A DNA stretch of 12,908 bases from PWPS01 sp964507105 (GTDB lineage Bacteria > Patescibacteriota > Minisyncoccia > Minisyncoccales > PWPS01): the NCBI GenBank assembly GCA_964507105.1, contig CAZDOR010000014.1, forward strand, positions 1 through 12,908. Reading direction: 5' to 3'. Below, piece after piece: positions 1 to 7,462 of the stretch. The position numbers were made by a program, and so were the translations under genes. Numbering within the stretch: the first letter of the stretch is position 1; every line of letters begins with the position of its first letter. The notes beneath the pieces are model-generated. The model saw nothing but the letters and a program-made list of their open reading frames with translations. It was not told the origin of the DNA and made no database searches.

Positions 1-13
1 TATTTTATTTTTT

Positions 14-22
14 TGCTATAAT
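14..22 (+). promoter_or_regulatory. Extended -10 promoter element upstream of the first radical SAM gene
   Basis: The bases TGC-TATAAT form a perfect extended -10 box. Transcription would begin near position 29 and leave a leader of about 55 nt before the ATG at 85. Any -35 box would lie at or before the window edge. A consensus-like TTGACA at 51-56 is also present, but it has no good -10 box at 16-18 nt, so I prefer the element at 14-22. The same TGC-TATAAT string recurs on the minus strand at 6375-6383. Confidence 0.55.
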
Positions 23-84
23 AATGTAAACTTAACTAATGGAAAATAAATTGACAAATTATTAAACGAAAAGCACTAACTTTT

Positions 85-990
85 ATGAAAAGAGTGGACA
101 TAAAAGCTAATTTTAGCTGTAACAATAAGTGTGTTTTCTGTGTGCAGGGGAATAAAAGATATAAATACGAAGACAAGTCAACCGAAAGAGTGAAAGAAAT
201 TTTAGAAGAGGCAAAAAAAAAGCACGACATGGTAGTTTTTACGGGTGGAGAAGTGACCATAAGAAACGATCTTCCCGAACTCGTTTCTTACGCTCGGGAT
301 TTGGGATTTAAAAAGATACAACTCCAAACCAACGGAAGACGCTTCGCCTATAAAAGCTTTTGCAAGACGATGATTAAAAGTGGCGCAAACGAATTCGGAT
401 TGGCTCTTCACGGACCCACCGCAGAAGTTCATGACGGATTAACCGGGGCGGAGGGAAGCTTTGACCAAACGACGGCGGGTATACGGAACTTAACTTCGAT
501 GGGTCAGTGGGTTTCCGTAAATTGTGTAATAACAAAGCCCGGCTACAAACATTTTCCGGAACTGGCTGATCTTTTGATTAAGCTGGGAGTGAATCAGTAT
601 CAATTTGCATTCATTCATATTAATGAAATTATCAAAAACGATCCGGAATTAATCGAAGAGGTGGTTCCCAAAAAAAGCGAAGTAATGCCCTGCATTAAAA
701 AGGGTTTGCAAAAAGGAATAGACGCCGGAGTGCATGTAATGACCGAGGCGATTCCCTTTTGCTTTATGGAGGGCTACGAGAGTTATATAGCCGAATATGG
801 CAAGATACCCGGAGGCGACGTTTATGATGCCGATTTCAGTATTGAGGATTATGAGAATTATCGCAAAACGCAAGGTAAAATAAAAGCGGAGAAGTGCAAA
901 AAGTGCAAGTATTTCAAAGTGTGTGAAGGACCCTGGAAAGAATATCCGGAAATATTCGGCTGGGACGAGTTTAAACCGGTAAAGAAATAA
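85..990 (+). CDS. Radical SAM protein with reduced C-terminal auxiliary cluster site (subfamily A)
   Basis: This 301-residue cytoplasmic protein is a radical SAM enzyme of the MoaA/PqqE-like superfamily. Cys12, Cys16 and Cys19 form the CX3CX2C motif that binds the SAM-cleaving 4Fe-4S cluster. TGGE at 53-56 is the SAM amino-group motif; it is followed by VTIR rather than the commoner PTxHP. QTNGR (81-85) and LHGP (108-111) are further core strands. The C-terminal part carries Cys226 (IPFC) and Cys271, Cys274, Cys280 in a CX2CX5C-Gly arrangement, enough to ligate one auxiliary cluster, like a shortened SPASM/twitch domain. The ATG at 85 puts the first Cys 12 residues from the start, as in the other copies here. 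There is no Shine-Dalgarno. It most resembles the protein at 6469-7458. The reaction and substrate are unknown; the radical SAM assignment is near certain. Confidence 0.95.
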   Translation: MKRVDIKANFSCNNKCVFCVQGNKRYKYEDKSTERVKEILEEAKKKHDMVVFTGGEVTIRNDLPELVSYARDLGFKKIQLQTNGRRFAYKSFCKTMIKSGANEFGLALHGPTAEVHDGLTGAEGSFDQTTAGIRNLTSMGQWVSVNCVITKPGYKHFPELADLLIKLGVNQYQFAFIHINEIIKNDPELIEEVVPKKSEVMPCIKKGLQKGIDAGVHVMTEAIPFCFMEGYESYIAEYGKIPGGDVYDADFSIEDYENYRKTQGKIKAEKCKKCKYFKVCEGPWKEYPEIFGWDEFKPVKK

Positions 991-1021
991 ATTTAAAAAA
1001 CGTCACAATCATTCTATGAGA

Positions 1022-1117
1022 ATTCAACACTGAAATGCAGCAAACATTTTAAAAAAAGTAGCCAAAAACATACCTGGGCGGTAAAATAGAGACATTGCTA
1101 ATTTTAGAGTGTTGAAT
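1022..1117. repeat. 10-bp perfect inverted repeat with 76-nt spacer
   Basis: ATTCAACACT at 1022-1031 is the exact reverse complement of AGTGTTGAAT at 1108-1117. The second arm overlaps by two bases the start of the larger palindromic element at 1116-1257, so it may be an outer boundary of the same element or a separate structure. Confidence 0.4.
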
Positions 1118-1257
1118 AATTCCTTCCACTCGTTATTCTGAACGTAAAGCCTGCCTGCTCTGCCCGGGCAGGCAGGGAGTGAAGAACCCCCTTTCGGAGT
1201 GCGAATACATGAGATCCTTCGGCTAAACGCCTCAGGATGACTGCCAGGAGGAATTAT
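1116..1257. repeat. Palindromic intergenic repeat element (MITE/REP-like)
   Basis: The two ends are a perfect 9-bp inverted repeat: ATAATTCCT (1116-1124) pairs with AGGAATTAT (1249-1257). A second stem pairs 1132-1141 with 1232-1241 (eight Watson-Crick and two G-U pairs). The centre carries a GC-rich 9-bp perfect inverted repeat, CCTGCCTGC (1150-1158) with GCAGGCAGG (1168-1176), around the palindrome TGCCCGGGCA (1161-1170). The flanking strings (ATTCTGAACG..., GTGAAGAA, GAGATCCTTCGGC, CTCAGGATGAC) resemble, from memory, a dispersed palindromic repeat seen in many bacterial genomes. No target-site duplication or transposase is visible, so it is called a non-autonomous or structural repeat. Its composition is much richer in GC than its surroundings. 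Confidence 0.65.
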
Positions 1258-1309
1258 GCGGTTTCTAATTGTAGTTGTTGCACTTTTTGCTTGAACTTAT
1301 CCTAATAAT

Positions 1310-1338
1310 TTGAAATACTTTTTTATAGGTTGTATAGT
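1310..1338 (+). promoter_or_regulatory. Sigma70-type promoter for the small membrane-anchored protein
   Basis: TTGAAA (1310-1315) and TATAGT (1333-1338) are separated by 17 nt. Transcription would start near 1345, giving a leader of about 25 nt, AT-rich and without a Shine-Dalgarno, before the ATG at 1370. Confidence 0.6.
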
Positions 1339-1369
1339 TAAAGTGAATAAAAAATAAAAAAACAGATTC

Positions 1370-1837
1370 ATGGAAAAAGAAAAACAATACCGAATATTTT
1401 TCGTAGTTATTACCATTACTCTTATTTTGGGAATTACCGGAGGTTATTTTTTATTTTCAGACTCAAGTGGATTCGGGGCGGATCACCGGGAAGAAGAGAT
1501 GCAAGAGCTTCCCGAGGGATTATTAGAAGGTGTAATTTCCGAAATTAATTTTAGCGAATCTCATATTGTAATTGATGTAGATAACCCCGAGGAGTTGAGC
1601 GGTCAGCTAATAGAGATGAAAATGGACGAGGGCACCGATTTTGAGGAGTTAAAGCTGAAAGTTTACGGCTTGGGAGACGTAGAGCCCGCCGGAAGGGAAG
1701 TGATAAGCGGAGAAAATATCAGGAAAGGAGACGAGGTATTGGTGAGTATTGGTCGTGACATTTTGAGAGCTGTTGATGACGACAGGGAAATAGTTGCCAG
1801 AGGAATTACCGTAATTACGGCCGAAGAAGCAAACTGA
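1370..1837 (+). CDS. Small membrane-anchored beta-rich (OB-like) protein of unknown function
   Basis: The 155-residue product has one hydrophobic segment at about residues 9-29 after a charged N-terminus (MEKEKQYR). This fits an N-terminal signal anchor with the rest outside the membrane. An acidic linker (EEEMQELPEG) follows. The remaining ~100 residues alternate short beta strands: EGVISEINF, HIVIDV, LKLKVYGLG, then ENIRKGDEVLVSIG and a final EIVARGITVI. The 'leading strand ... I..GDEVLV ... strand' pattern resembles DUF5666-like or other small OB/beta-barrel modules; that likeness is from memory and weak. The soluble protein at 8445-8819 has the same strand order and is probably a relative. 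Its own promoter is at 1310-1338, and it ends 2 nt from the stop of the opposing gene. Function is unknown. Confidence 0.8.
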   Translation: MEKEKQYRIFFVVITITLILGITGGYFLFSDSSGFGADHREEEMQELPEGLLEGVISEINFSESHIVIDVDNPEELSGQLIEMKMDEGTDFEELKLKVYGLGDVEPAGREVISGENIRKGDEVLVSIGRDILRAVDDDREIVARGITVITAEEAN

Positions 1838-1839
1838 CT

Positions 1840-3528
1840 TCAATTGTCGTAGATCGAATCCTCAAAAAGAGAAACCGTTTTCTCCTTGTCGGGGATTTTC
1901 TTTATATCTTCAATTAACTCGTTCTGGCTTTCGTGAGCCCAAATTATATAAATTTTATCTGCCACCGAGGAAAGGAGAGGTATTTTTTCATAATCGTTTT
2001 CGGCTAATTCGCTGGCCGTTCTCACTCTAACCGACCTTCTTTTTTTATTAGTCTTATCGTCATGAATGTAAACAACATCCACATAGATGTTGTTTTTTAA
2101 TTCGGATGTTTCTATAAGCTCATTGAAGTTTTTTTCTACTACATCACCTCCTCCGCAACCGACGTCGTTTCCGTCGTAAGTTCCGACCAGAACCTCGTTT
2201 TCTCCTTCCATAACCCTTGAAGCGAGAATGATATTTTTACCACCGGAAGTGAAGTAGATTGAGTTCCAGAAACTTCCGTAATTTTCCGGGTGTAGTGCAT
2301 ATATATTTTTTACCGAGTCTTTGCGTAGCAGATATTGAAGCCGGTAAGAGGCCGTAAAGTAGTCGTATTCATTATTTGTCCGAAGGATGCTAAACAGGTT
2401 GAAGCTACCCATAATCACCAACAAAGCCAAGAAGAAGACGAAAACGGTTTCTCCCATTTTTTTAAAAATCGATTCGGCTATTTCATTAATTCCCAAGGCG
2501 ATTATTGCGATAAGCACGGGAATGATCATATAGAGATGTTTGCTTATCAATACGTTTATTCCCAGAGTGGAAGAAATCGTAAAGAACAAAACGGTAAGTA
2601 TTAAAACGCTTCCTTTCTTGTTTTTTCGAATCAACAAAAATAATGTTGTTACAAAAAGAATCCCAAGCAGCAACAAGCCGAAAAACTCAATTTCTCCCGT
2701 GTATCTACCGGGTGAGCTAATGAAAATTTCTTTAATATGAACCAGTCTTTCCTGAAAATTAACTAATAAGTCGGATTTAAGAGAAGTCGTTCCGCTGAAA
2801 ATTTTATCGACGGTTTGAAATCTGTGGTCGGGGATTATATTCCAGATTATTAGGGGAGCAGCTCCCAGCACGAAAGAAGCACCCAGAACAATTATTTTTT
2901 TGAGCTTAATAATTTTTTTTGTAAACTCCTTTCTGTAAATCAACAGACAAGAAAAAAGAAGTGCGAATCCGAAAGCGAAGACCATTATCTTGTGATAGGT
3001 TCCAAGACCCCATAAAAACCCGAAGAGAAATATATCTCTACTATTTTTTTTCTTTTTGAAAGCTGCAAAACAGAAATAAAGCAAGCCCGCAGAAAAGAAA
3101 GCTAAAAAAGGATATTCCTGATACTTCATTAAAATAAAATAAGGGAATGCAATCAGCAGCAGAGTGGTTAAAAGAGCCGCTTTATAGCTTGATAATAGGT
3201 TTTTGGAGAAGAAGTAGAAGAAAACTATTGCCAACCCGATAAAAAGCGATTGAGCCAATCTCAGAGCGAAAAGATCAAAACCGAATATGAGATAGAAAGG
3301 CAGGGCTAAAAACTCCATACCGTTCACCGATTGAGCCATTAAGGCGTTCGGAGAAAAAGTCCGGACAAATTTAAGAGTGGCTACGCTGTGTCTAAAATCT
3401 TCTCCGTAGTGTATAGCCGTAGCTTTGTAAAAACTCAGCCCGAACGACGAAAGAAAAAGAAAAAAGGGTAAAAATGTTTTCTTGAGGTTTTTATTGGCGA
3501 TTGTTTTTTTAATCCACTTCGGAAACAT
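1840..3528 (-). CDS. GT-C-fold glycosyltransferase-like polytopic membrane protein (PMT_2/GT39-like)
   Basis: This 562-residue protein has a polytopic core of about ten or more hydrophobic helices (residues ~18-380) and a soluble C-terminal tail of about 183 residues. The loop after the first helix contains Glu43-Asp44 (HYGEDFRHS). Such an acidic pair is the usual site of the metal/base residue in GT-C transferases that use polyprenyl-phosphate sugars (ArnT, PMT, GT39), and the helix layout and basic cytoplasmic loops fit that fold. The tail has a glycine-rich GCGGGD segment near residues 457-462 and is not clearly like the tails of the other two membrane proteins. It is the last gene of the leftward operon, 9 nt after the radical SAM stop. 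There is no Shine-Dalgarno. The donor and acceptor are unknown, and an O-antigen-ligase-like or unrelated membrane role is possible. Confidence 0.85.
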   Translation of the reverse strand: MFPKWIKKTIANKNLKKTFLPFFLFLSSFGLSFYKATAIHYGEDFRHSVATLKFVRTFSPNALMAQSVNGMEFLALPFYLIFGFDLFALRLAQSLFIGLAIVFFYFFSKNLLSSYKAALLTTLLLIAFPYFILMKYQEYPFLAFFSAGLLYFCFAAFKKKKNSRDIFLFGFLWGLGTYHKIMVFAFGFALLFSCLLIYRKEFTKKIIKLKKIIVLGASFVLGAAPLIIWNIIPDHRFQTVDKIFSGTTSLKSDLLVNFQERLVHIKEIFISSPGRYTGEIEFFGLLLLGILFVTTLFLLIRKNKKGSVLILTVLFFTISSTLGINVLISKHLYMIIPVLIAIIALGINEIAESIFKKMGETVFVFFLALLVIMGSFNLFSILRTNNEYDYFTASYRLQYLLRKDSVKNIYALHPENYGSFWNSIYFTSGGKNIILASRVMEGENEVLVGTYDGNDVGCGGGDVVEKNFNELIETSELKNNIYVDVVYIHDDKTNKKRRSVRVRTASELAENDYEKIPLLSSVADKIYIIWAHESQNELIEDIKKIPDKEKTVSLFEDSIYDN

Positions 3529-3537
3529 AATTATTTT

Positions 3538-4443
3538 TTATCGGCTGTTGCTTTTTTCCATAAAGTTGTCTATTTCCATCATTTCTTTTACGCTTTCTTT
3601 ATTGAACTTTTTCAAGTTCTTTTTTCTGAATCCGTAACACTTGTTTTGGTATGGGCATTTTTTGCATACTTTAATCTTCTTTTTAAGTTTTTGAGTGCCC
3701 GTGTTTGACAATCCGTCAAATTGCCAACCATGTTCTTTTTGATGGTGCGAGGTATGAATAAAATTCTCCGGCAAGTTAAGGGGTAGAACGCACCTGGGAA
3801 AATTGGCGACATGAACAAAGTGAAATTTCTTTAAAAAATTCAAGTTATCATAAAAAAACTTCTTTTTTCTTTCGTAAGAAATCACCAATTCTTTAAAGTT
3901 CGCACTTCCTCCTCCTTCCGGCACCAGGTCTTGCAGGCCGATTTTTTTTACTTTCATTTTCAAAACCGTTTTCCATAATTTTTGTAAATGGTCGATGTTT
4001 ATTTTAAGCAATACGGAATCGGTTGTAACGGTCACACCTTCGGCGATCAAGTTTTCAAGCCCCGATATGGTTTCCGTGTAAGATTTTTTACCGGTTATTC
4101 GGTTGTGTGTCTTTTGAGGGCCGTGTATGGTAACACTGGCTTCTTTCAACCCCAAGCTGACCAGTTTTTTTGTAAATTCGGGATCGGAAAATTTTCTCCC
4201 GTTGGTACTTATGCCTATCTCATATCCGAATTTATTAGCTTCTTTGAAAAGTTTTATTATATCGGGATGTTCGGTGGGCTCCCCTCCCGTAAAAGAAATT
4301 TTATCTGCATCATTCCGCCTTTTTTTAATTTTTTCTGATAAATTTGAATAGCTTACAATATTCCGGCCGTCATCCTTTAAACTGCACATCACGCAGTCGT
4401 TGTTGCATATTTCTCCGACATACAGTATTACTTGTTTTTTCAT
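3538..4443 (-). CDS. Radical SAM protein with reduced C-terminal auxiliary cluster site (subfamily B)
   Basis: The 301-residue protein carries the SAM-cluster motif at Cys13, Cys17 and Cys20, TGGEPTEHPD from residue 52, STNGR (79-83) and the TIHGP strand (105-109). The C-terminal part has Cys218 in NFPRC and Cys260, Cys263, Cys269 (CX2CX5C, then Tyr-Gly), suited to one auxiliary Fe-S cluster. The PTxHP form of the GGE motif and the FPxC signature group it with the protein at 7463-8395, rather than with those at 85 and 6469. It lies between two GT-C-like membrane protein genes, with gaps of 4 and 9 nt, so all three are surely co-transcribed. That makes it the best evidence that radical SAM chemistry and the membrane transferases share a pathway. 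Substrate unknown. Confidence 0.95.
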   Translation of the reverse strand: MKKQVILYVGEICNNDCVMCSLKDDGRNIVSYSNLSEKIKKRRNDADKISFTGGEPTEHPDIIKLFKEANKFGYEIGISTNGRKFSDPEFTKKLVSLGLKEASVTIHGPQKTHNRITGKKSYTETISGLENLIAEGVTVTTDSVLLKINIDHLQKLWKTVLKMKVKKIGLQDLVPEGGGSANFKELVISYERKKKFFYDNLNFLKKFHFVHVANFPRCVLPLNLPENFIHTSHHQKEHGWQFDGLSNTGTQKLKKKIKVCKKCPYQNKCYGFRKKNLKKFNKESVKEMMEIDNFMEKSNSR

Positions 4444-4447
4444 GATT

Positions 4448-6250
4448 TTAATCGATAAAATCTTTTATTTGATATAAGCCGATCACCGGCTCTTTTCTAT
4501 CCGTATCTATAGTGAAATGCTTCCTTTGCAAGAGCTGGTCGGCACTGCGAATATGAAAACCGTAATTTTCAACAACCTTTTCTTTTACCGGAATTAAAGA
4601 GTGGAACTCTTCGAATTTCTCCGTAACCTCGGGAGCACTTTTGTGTTCCGGATTTTGAATGCTCTTGGAAAAAGCGTCAAGCCCCTCTTCGTGATAAGAA
4701 TAAAGACTGCGATAGTAAAATACGTTCTCGTACTCTTTAATTTTTTCGGAGTCGTATTCGTGGTATATGTCCATTACGTCTATTTCTTTGTCGGGAGGCA
4801 AAAGATAGGTGTAAAATTCATTGCCGTGCATTCGATGTCTGTAATGATTGGGGGTTTTTGAAAATTGAGAATCTTCGTATTTCTTTTCGTGTACGGTTAA
4901 AATCAAGCTTTCCGAAGGGATGTTTTTTTCAAATTGCCTGATTAAAAAGTCCTGCTCCAACTTCCTGTCCGTATTCGTAGTTAAAAATTCCCAATTTTGA
5001 ATAGGAGAAACAATGACCACTACAGCCAAAACAGCTACCCCGATTTTTTCCGGGATTTTTATTTTTTTCAAAATCAGATGCAATGTGTAGGCGGTGAGGG
5101 GAATAGATAAAATAAGAAGAGGCAAAAGCTTTCTTATGTTGTTGGAGAGCTCCAAATCTCTCAAAAACACTGCAAAAAGAAAAGCGATTAAGAAGCCACA
5201 AAGTAAAACTGCTCTTTTTTTAATGAGTAATACAAGCGGGGAAACTACCAAAGCTATGAAAAAATACCAGGGACTGAAGAAGGAATTAGTGAAAGTGGCA
5301 AAAGTAGTCGTAAAAGGGTTCGTAAATCGGAAAAAGTTTTTAATGAAGCGATAATCATGAGTCAAATCTCTGGAGAGATAGTGTTCACTGATTACCCCCA
5401 TTCCATCTCCGAAAAAAACATAAGTTAATAAATAAAAGGCAGAAACGAGGACGGTGAAGCTGAAAAACAACTTAACATATATATTGCTTTTCAATCTTTG
5501 AAAGCTTTTCCGGTTGGAGACTAAAAAAATAAAAGATAAAAGAAAAAAGGAACCGATGAAAAAGGGCATATAATCCAACCTTCCTACCAGATTGGAAGTA
5601 AAAAGAAGGGCCAATATGCCGAAGTGAAGAGGAGATTTTTCCTTTCCGTATTTAAAAATGTAATAGATAAAATTTATGAAAAGAAGAATGGTTAGAGCGT
5701 CAACTATGAACTTTATTTCCGTAGCGCTGAATTTTATGAGCACGGGCAGAAAGGCGAATATTAAAAACGAGATGAAAGCTACGCTTTTCTTTTTAAACAG
5801 ATTCAATGCCAGCAGAAAGACGAGCAAACCGCAGATCAGATGCAACCCCAGGTTTATGTAGTATATTTGATAAACATGGAAATTGGGAAGAAGGGTTAAA
5901 ATATTATTGTGGATTAATTCAAAAAGACCCCCGGAGACGTTTCCATAGGTGTAGGGGACGGAAAAAAAGCTTCCCTCTCTCAAGTTTCTTACGATGTTCA
6001 GTATCAATTCAACGTGATGGTCTTCGGGATGAATGGGTCCGAAGAGTCCAAATTGCAACCTGACTAAAAAAGAAACCACAACCCCGGCCCCTAAAAGAAC
6101 AATTTCTTTTCTCTTAAGTCTGTTAATTAAATCAAAAAAAAGAATGCCGACACCTGCCAACACCCCCAAAAAAGAGACAAAAACAATAATTTGGTTTAAG
6201 AAGTTTTTATGAAAAAGAATAAATTGTCCAATTTGACTTAATTTTTCCAT
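4448..6250 (-). CDS. GT-C-fold glycosyltransferase-like polytopic membrane protein
   Basis: This 600-residue protein is the first gene of the leftward operon. An extra N-terminal helix (about 19-40) precedes a core of about ten further hydrophobic segments. The loop after the second helix contains HPEDHH (residues 74-79), an acidic Glu-Asp pair flanked by histidines, at the place where GT-C transferases keep their catalytic/metal-binding acid. Residues ~418-600 form a soluble tail rich in Tyr, His and charged residues (for example HYRHRMHGNEFYTY). The core looks like GT39/PMT_2 or Wzy-type proteins; I favour GT-C because of the acidic loop. The gene starts about 118 nt downstream of the predicted transcription start in a C/A-rich leader, and ends 4 nt before the radical SAM start. 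Specificity unknown. Confidence 0.85.
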   Translation of the reverse strand: MEKLSQIGQFILFHKNFLNQIIVFVSFLGVLAGVGILFFDLINRLKRKEIVLLGAGVVVSFLVRLQFGLFGPIHPEDHHVELILNIVRNLREGSFFSVPYTYGNVSGGLFELIHNNILTLLPNFHVYQIYYINLGLHLICGLLVFLLALNLFKKKSVAFISFLIFAFLPVLIKFSATEIKFIVDALTILLFINFIYYIFKYGKEKSPLHFGILALLFTSNLVGRLDYMPFFIGSFFLLSFIFLVSNRKSFQRLKSNIYVKLFFSFTVLVSAFYLLTYVFFGDGMGVISEHYLSRDLTHDYRFIKNFFRFTNPFTTTFATFTNSFFSPWYFFIALVVSPLVLLIKKRAVLLCGFLIAFLFAVFLRDLELSNNIRKLLPLLILSIPLTAYTLHLILKKIKIPEKIGVAVLAVVVIVSPIQNWEFLTTNTDRKLEQDFLIRQFEKNIPSESLILTVHEKKYEDSQFSKTPNHYRHRMHGNEFYTYLLPPDKEIDVMDIYHEYDSEKIKEYENVFYYRSLYSYHEEGLDAFSKSIQNPEHKSAPEVTEKFEEFHSLIPVKEKVVENYGFHIRSADQLLQRKHFTIDTDRKEPVIGLYQIKDFID

Positions 6251-6374
6251 ACTGAAAAATTAACTTTTGACGGTTTGGTGTGTTTGGGTGTTGAGGTTGT
6301 TGTATGCTTTTGAGTTTAAACCTCTTTTGGTGGTTTTCACACTCCCGGAAATTCAACCTTCTTTTAATTATTTG

Positions 6375-6383
6375 ATTATAGCA
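6375..6383 (-). promoter_or_regulatory. Extended -10 promoter element for the leftward membrane-protein/radical SAM operon
   Basis: On the minus strand the bases read TGC-TATAAT, a perfect extended -10 identical to the one at 14-22. No good -35 lies at 16-18 nt, which extended -10 promoters tolerate. Transcription would begin near 6368, leaving about 118 nt of untranslated leader before the start at 6250. The leader is C/A-rich and shows no strong hairpin. Confidence 0.55.
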
Positions 6384-6415
6384 TTTTTAGCTGTAAACCA
6401 AAAATTAATTCACTG

Positions 6416-6443
6416 TTGATTGTTTATGTCAATGTATTATAAT
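6416..6443 (+). promoter_or_regulatory. Sigma70-type promoter overlapping the upstream ATG of the third radical SAM gene
   Basis: TTGATT (6416-6421) and a perfect TATAAT (6438-6443) are separated by 16 nt. The last two bases of the -10 box are the first two of the ATG at 6442, so transcripts would begin near 6450, downstream of that ATG. This decides the start in favour of the ATG at 6469. The same TTGATT-16-TATAAT arrangement occurs at 10765-10792. Confidence 0.65.
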
Positions 6444-6468
6444 GAGTAAGAAAAAGCATGAAATAAAA

Positions 6469-7458
6469 ATGGAAGCTGAAAAGGTTAAAAAATCAGTCGT
6501 TTTCGTCGGATATGACTGCAACAACAATTGCCGTTTTTGTATGGAGCAGGACGTAAGAGGTCACCCTCCTCAGACAAAGCAAGAGATTATGCGCCATATG
6601 GTAGGGGCAAAAAAAAGAGGATCTACATACTTGGAAATGTTGGGAGGGGAAATAACCATAAGGCCGGATTTTATAGAGTTGGTGAAATTCGCCAAAGATT
6701 TAAATTTTGAAACCGTAATGATCGCCACCAACGGAAGGATGTTTTCTTATAAAAAAAATGCTTACAGGGCGATAGAGGCGGGGCTCAACAGCATAGTTTT
6801 TTCTATTCACGGACATAACGGCGAGACGCACGATTATTTAACAAGGTCTCCGGGCAGTTTTAAGCAGTTACACAAAGGATTAAAAAACATAAGGGAGGCC
6901 GTTGACTATTTTGGGAAAGAAATACATATAGGATCCAACACGACAATAGTCAAGAAAAATTACGAGCATCTTCCGGAAGTGGGAAAACATATCAAATCTT
7001 TGGGAATTACCAACAGTGAATTCATCTTTGTCGACTGCAATGAAGGAGGGGCCTATAATAATTTTGAGAAGCTGGTTCCCAAAGTCTCCGAAGCGGCTCC
7101 TTACATAAGGAAATGCTTGGATTTGGTGGATGTCGAAAATAATCGTAATAATTGGGATATCAGATATGTTCCGCTTTGTCATTTCAAGGATTATTTCAAT
7201 CAAGTTAGTGAGCTCAGGGAGGTGAAAACTTTTGAAACGGAGCAACTGGGCAGGGACTCACAGAGAAGCGGTTATGACTATCAGGAAAAAAGAAAAAACG
7301 TATCTCGGATAAAGCCCGATAAATGTAAAGGCTGTGCACTTTATGATTATTGTGAAGGGTTGTGGCGGGTTTATTATGAGCGATACGGAGATGATGAATT
7401 GAATCCTATTTCCGAGATGACGGAAGAGCAAAAACGAAAAATTAATACTTTAATTTAA
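6469..7458 (+). CDS. Radical SAM protein with reduced C-terminal auxiliary cluster site (subfamily A)
   Basis: I start this gene at the ATG at 6469, giving 329 residues. The longer reading from 6442 (338 residues) begins inside the -10 box and puts the first Cys at residue 26, against 10-13 in the other copies; from 6469 it is at 17. The SAM-cluster motif is Cys17, Cys21 and Cys24. The SAM motif reads LGGEITIR, with Leu in place of the usual Thr before GGE. SIHGH and ATNGR follow as core strands. Cys237 (VPLC) and Cys286, Cys289, Cys295 (CX2CX5C-Glu-Gly) form the auxiliary site. The CEGxWxxY ending and the VPKxSExxP segment pair it with the protein at 85-990. The next radical SAM gene begins 4 nt after its stop, so the two are translated from one message. 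Substrate unknown. Confidence 0.95.
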   Translation: MEAEKVKKSVVFVGYDCNNNCRFCMEQDVRGHPPQTKQEIMRHMVGAKKRGSTYLEMLGGEITIRPDFIELVKFAKDLNFETVMIATNGRMFSYKKNAYRAIEAGLNSIVFSIHGHNGETHDYLTRSPGSFKQLHKGLKNIREAVDYFGKEIHIGSNTTIVKKNYEHLPEVGKHIKSLGITNSEFIFVDCNEGGAYNNFEKLVPKVSEAAPYIRKCLDLVDVENNRNNWDIRYVPLCHFKDYFNQVSELREVKTFETEQLGRDSQRSGYDYQEKRKNVSRIKPDKCKGCALYDYCEGLWRVYYERYGDDELNPISEMTEEQKRKINTLI

Positions 7459-7462
7459 AAAA

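Larger units (their letters stand above)
991..1369. other. 379-nt intergenic region with inverted repeats and a promoter, no credible gene
   Basis: Between the first radical SAM gene and the small membrane protein I see no credible coding sequence. The stretch holds a 10-bp perfect inverted repeat (1022-1031 with 1108-1117), a 142-bp imperfect palindromic element (1116-1257), and a promoter (1310-1338) for the next gene. No U-tract terminator follows the upstream gene. A 12-codon hydrophobic ORF behind an AGGAGG sequence at 1256-1294 is discussed under rejected items. Confidence 0.7.

Noticed and set aside
51..83. TTGACA at 51-56 as a -35 box for a leaderless first gene
   Set aside because: There is no recognisable -10 box at 16-18 nt (only CACTAA/TAACTT), whereas a perfect extended -10 lies upstream at 14-22.
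1132..1241. CRISPR array or tRNA-like structure in the palindromic region
   Set aside because: There are no regularly spaced direct repeats and no cloverleaf or anticodon arm; the structure is a single nested palindrome.
1246..1294. A 12-residue hydrophobic ORF (MRFLIVVVALFA) behind a perfect AGGAGG at 4-nt spacing
   Set aside because: The AGGAGG is the right end of the palindromic repeat, and no other gene here uses an SD. The peptide is very short, has no promoter and shows no codon signal. It is most likely chance.
6293..6324. Riboswitch or attenuator in the leader before 6250, from the GAGGTT/AACCTC inverted repeat
   Set aside because: Only 6 bp of pairing with a 20-nt loop, and no motif of a known riboswitch class is visible.
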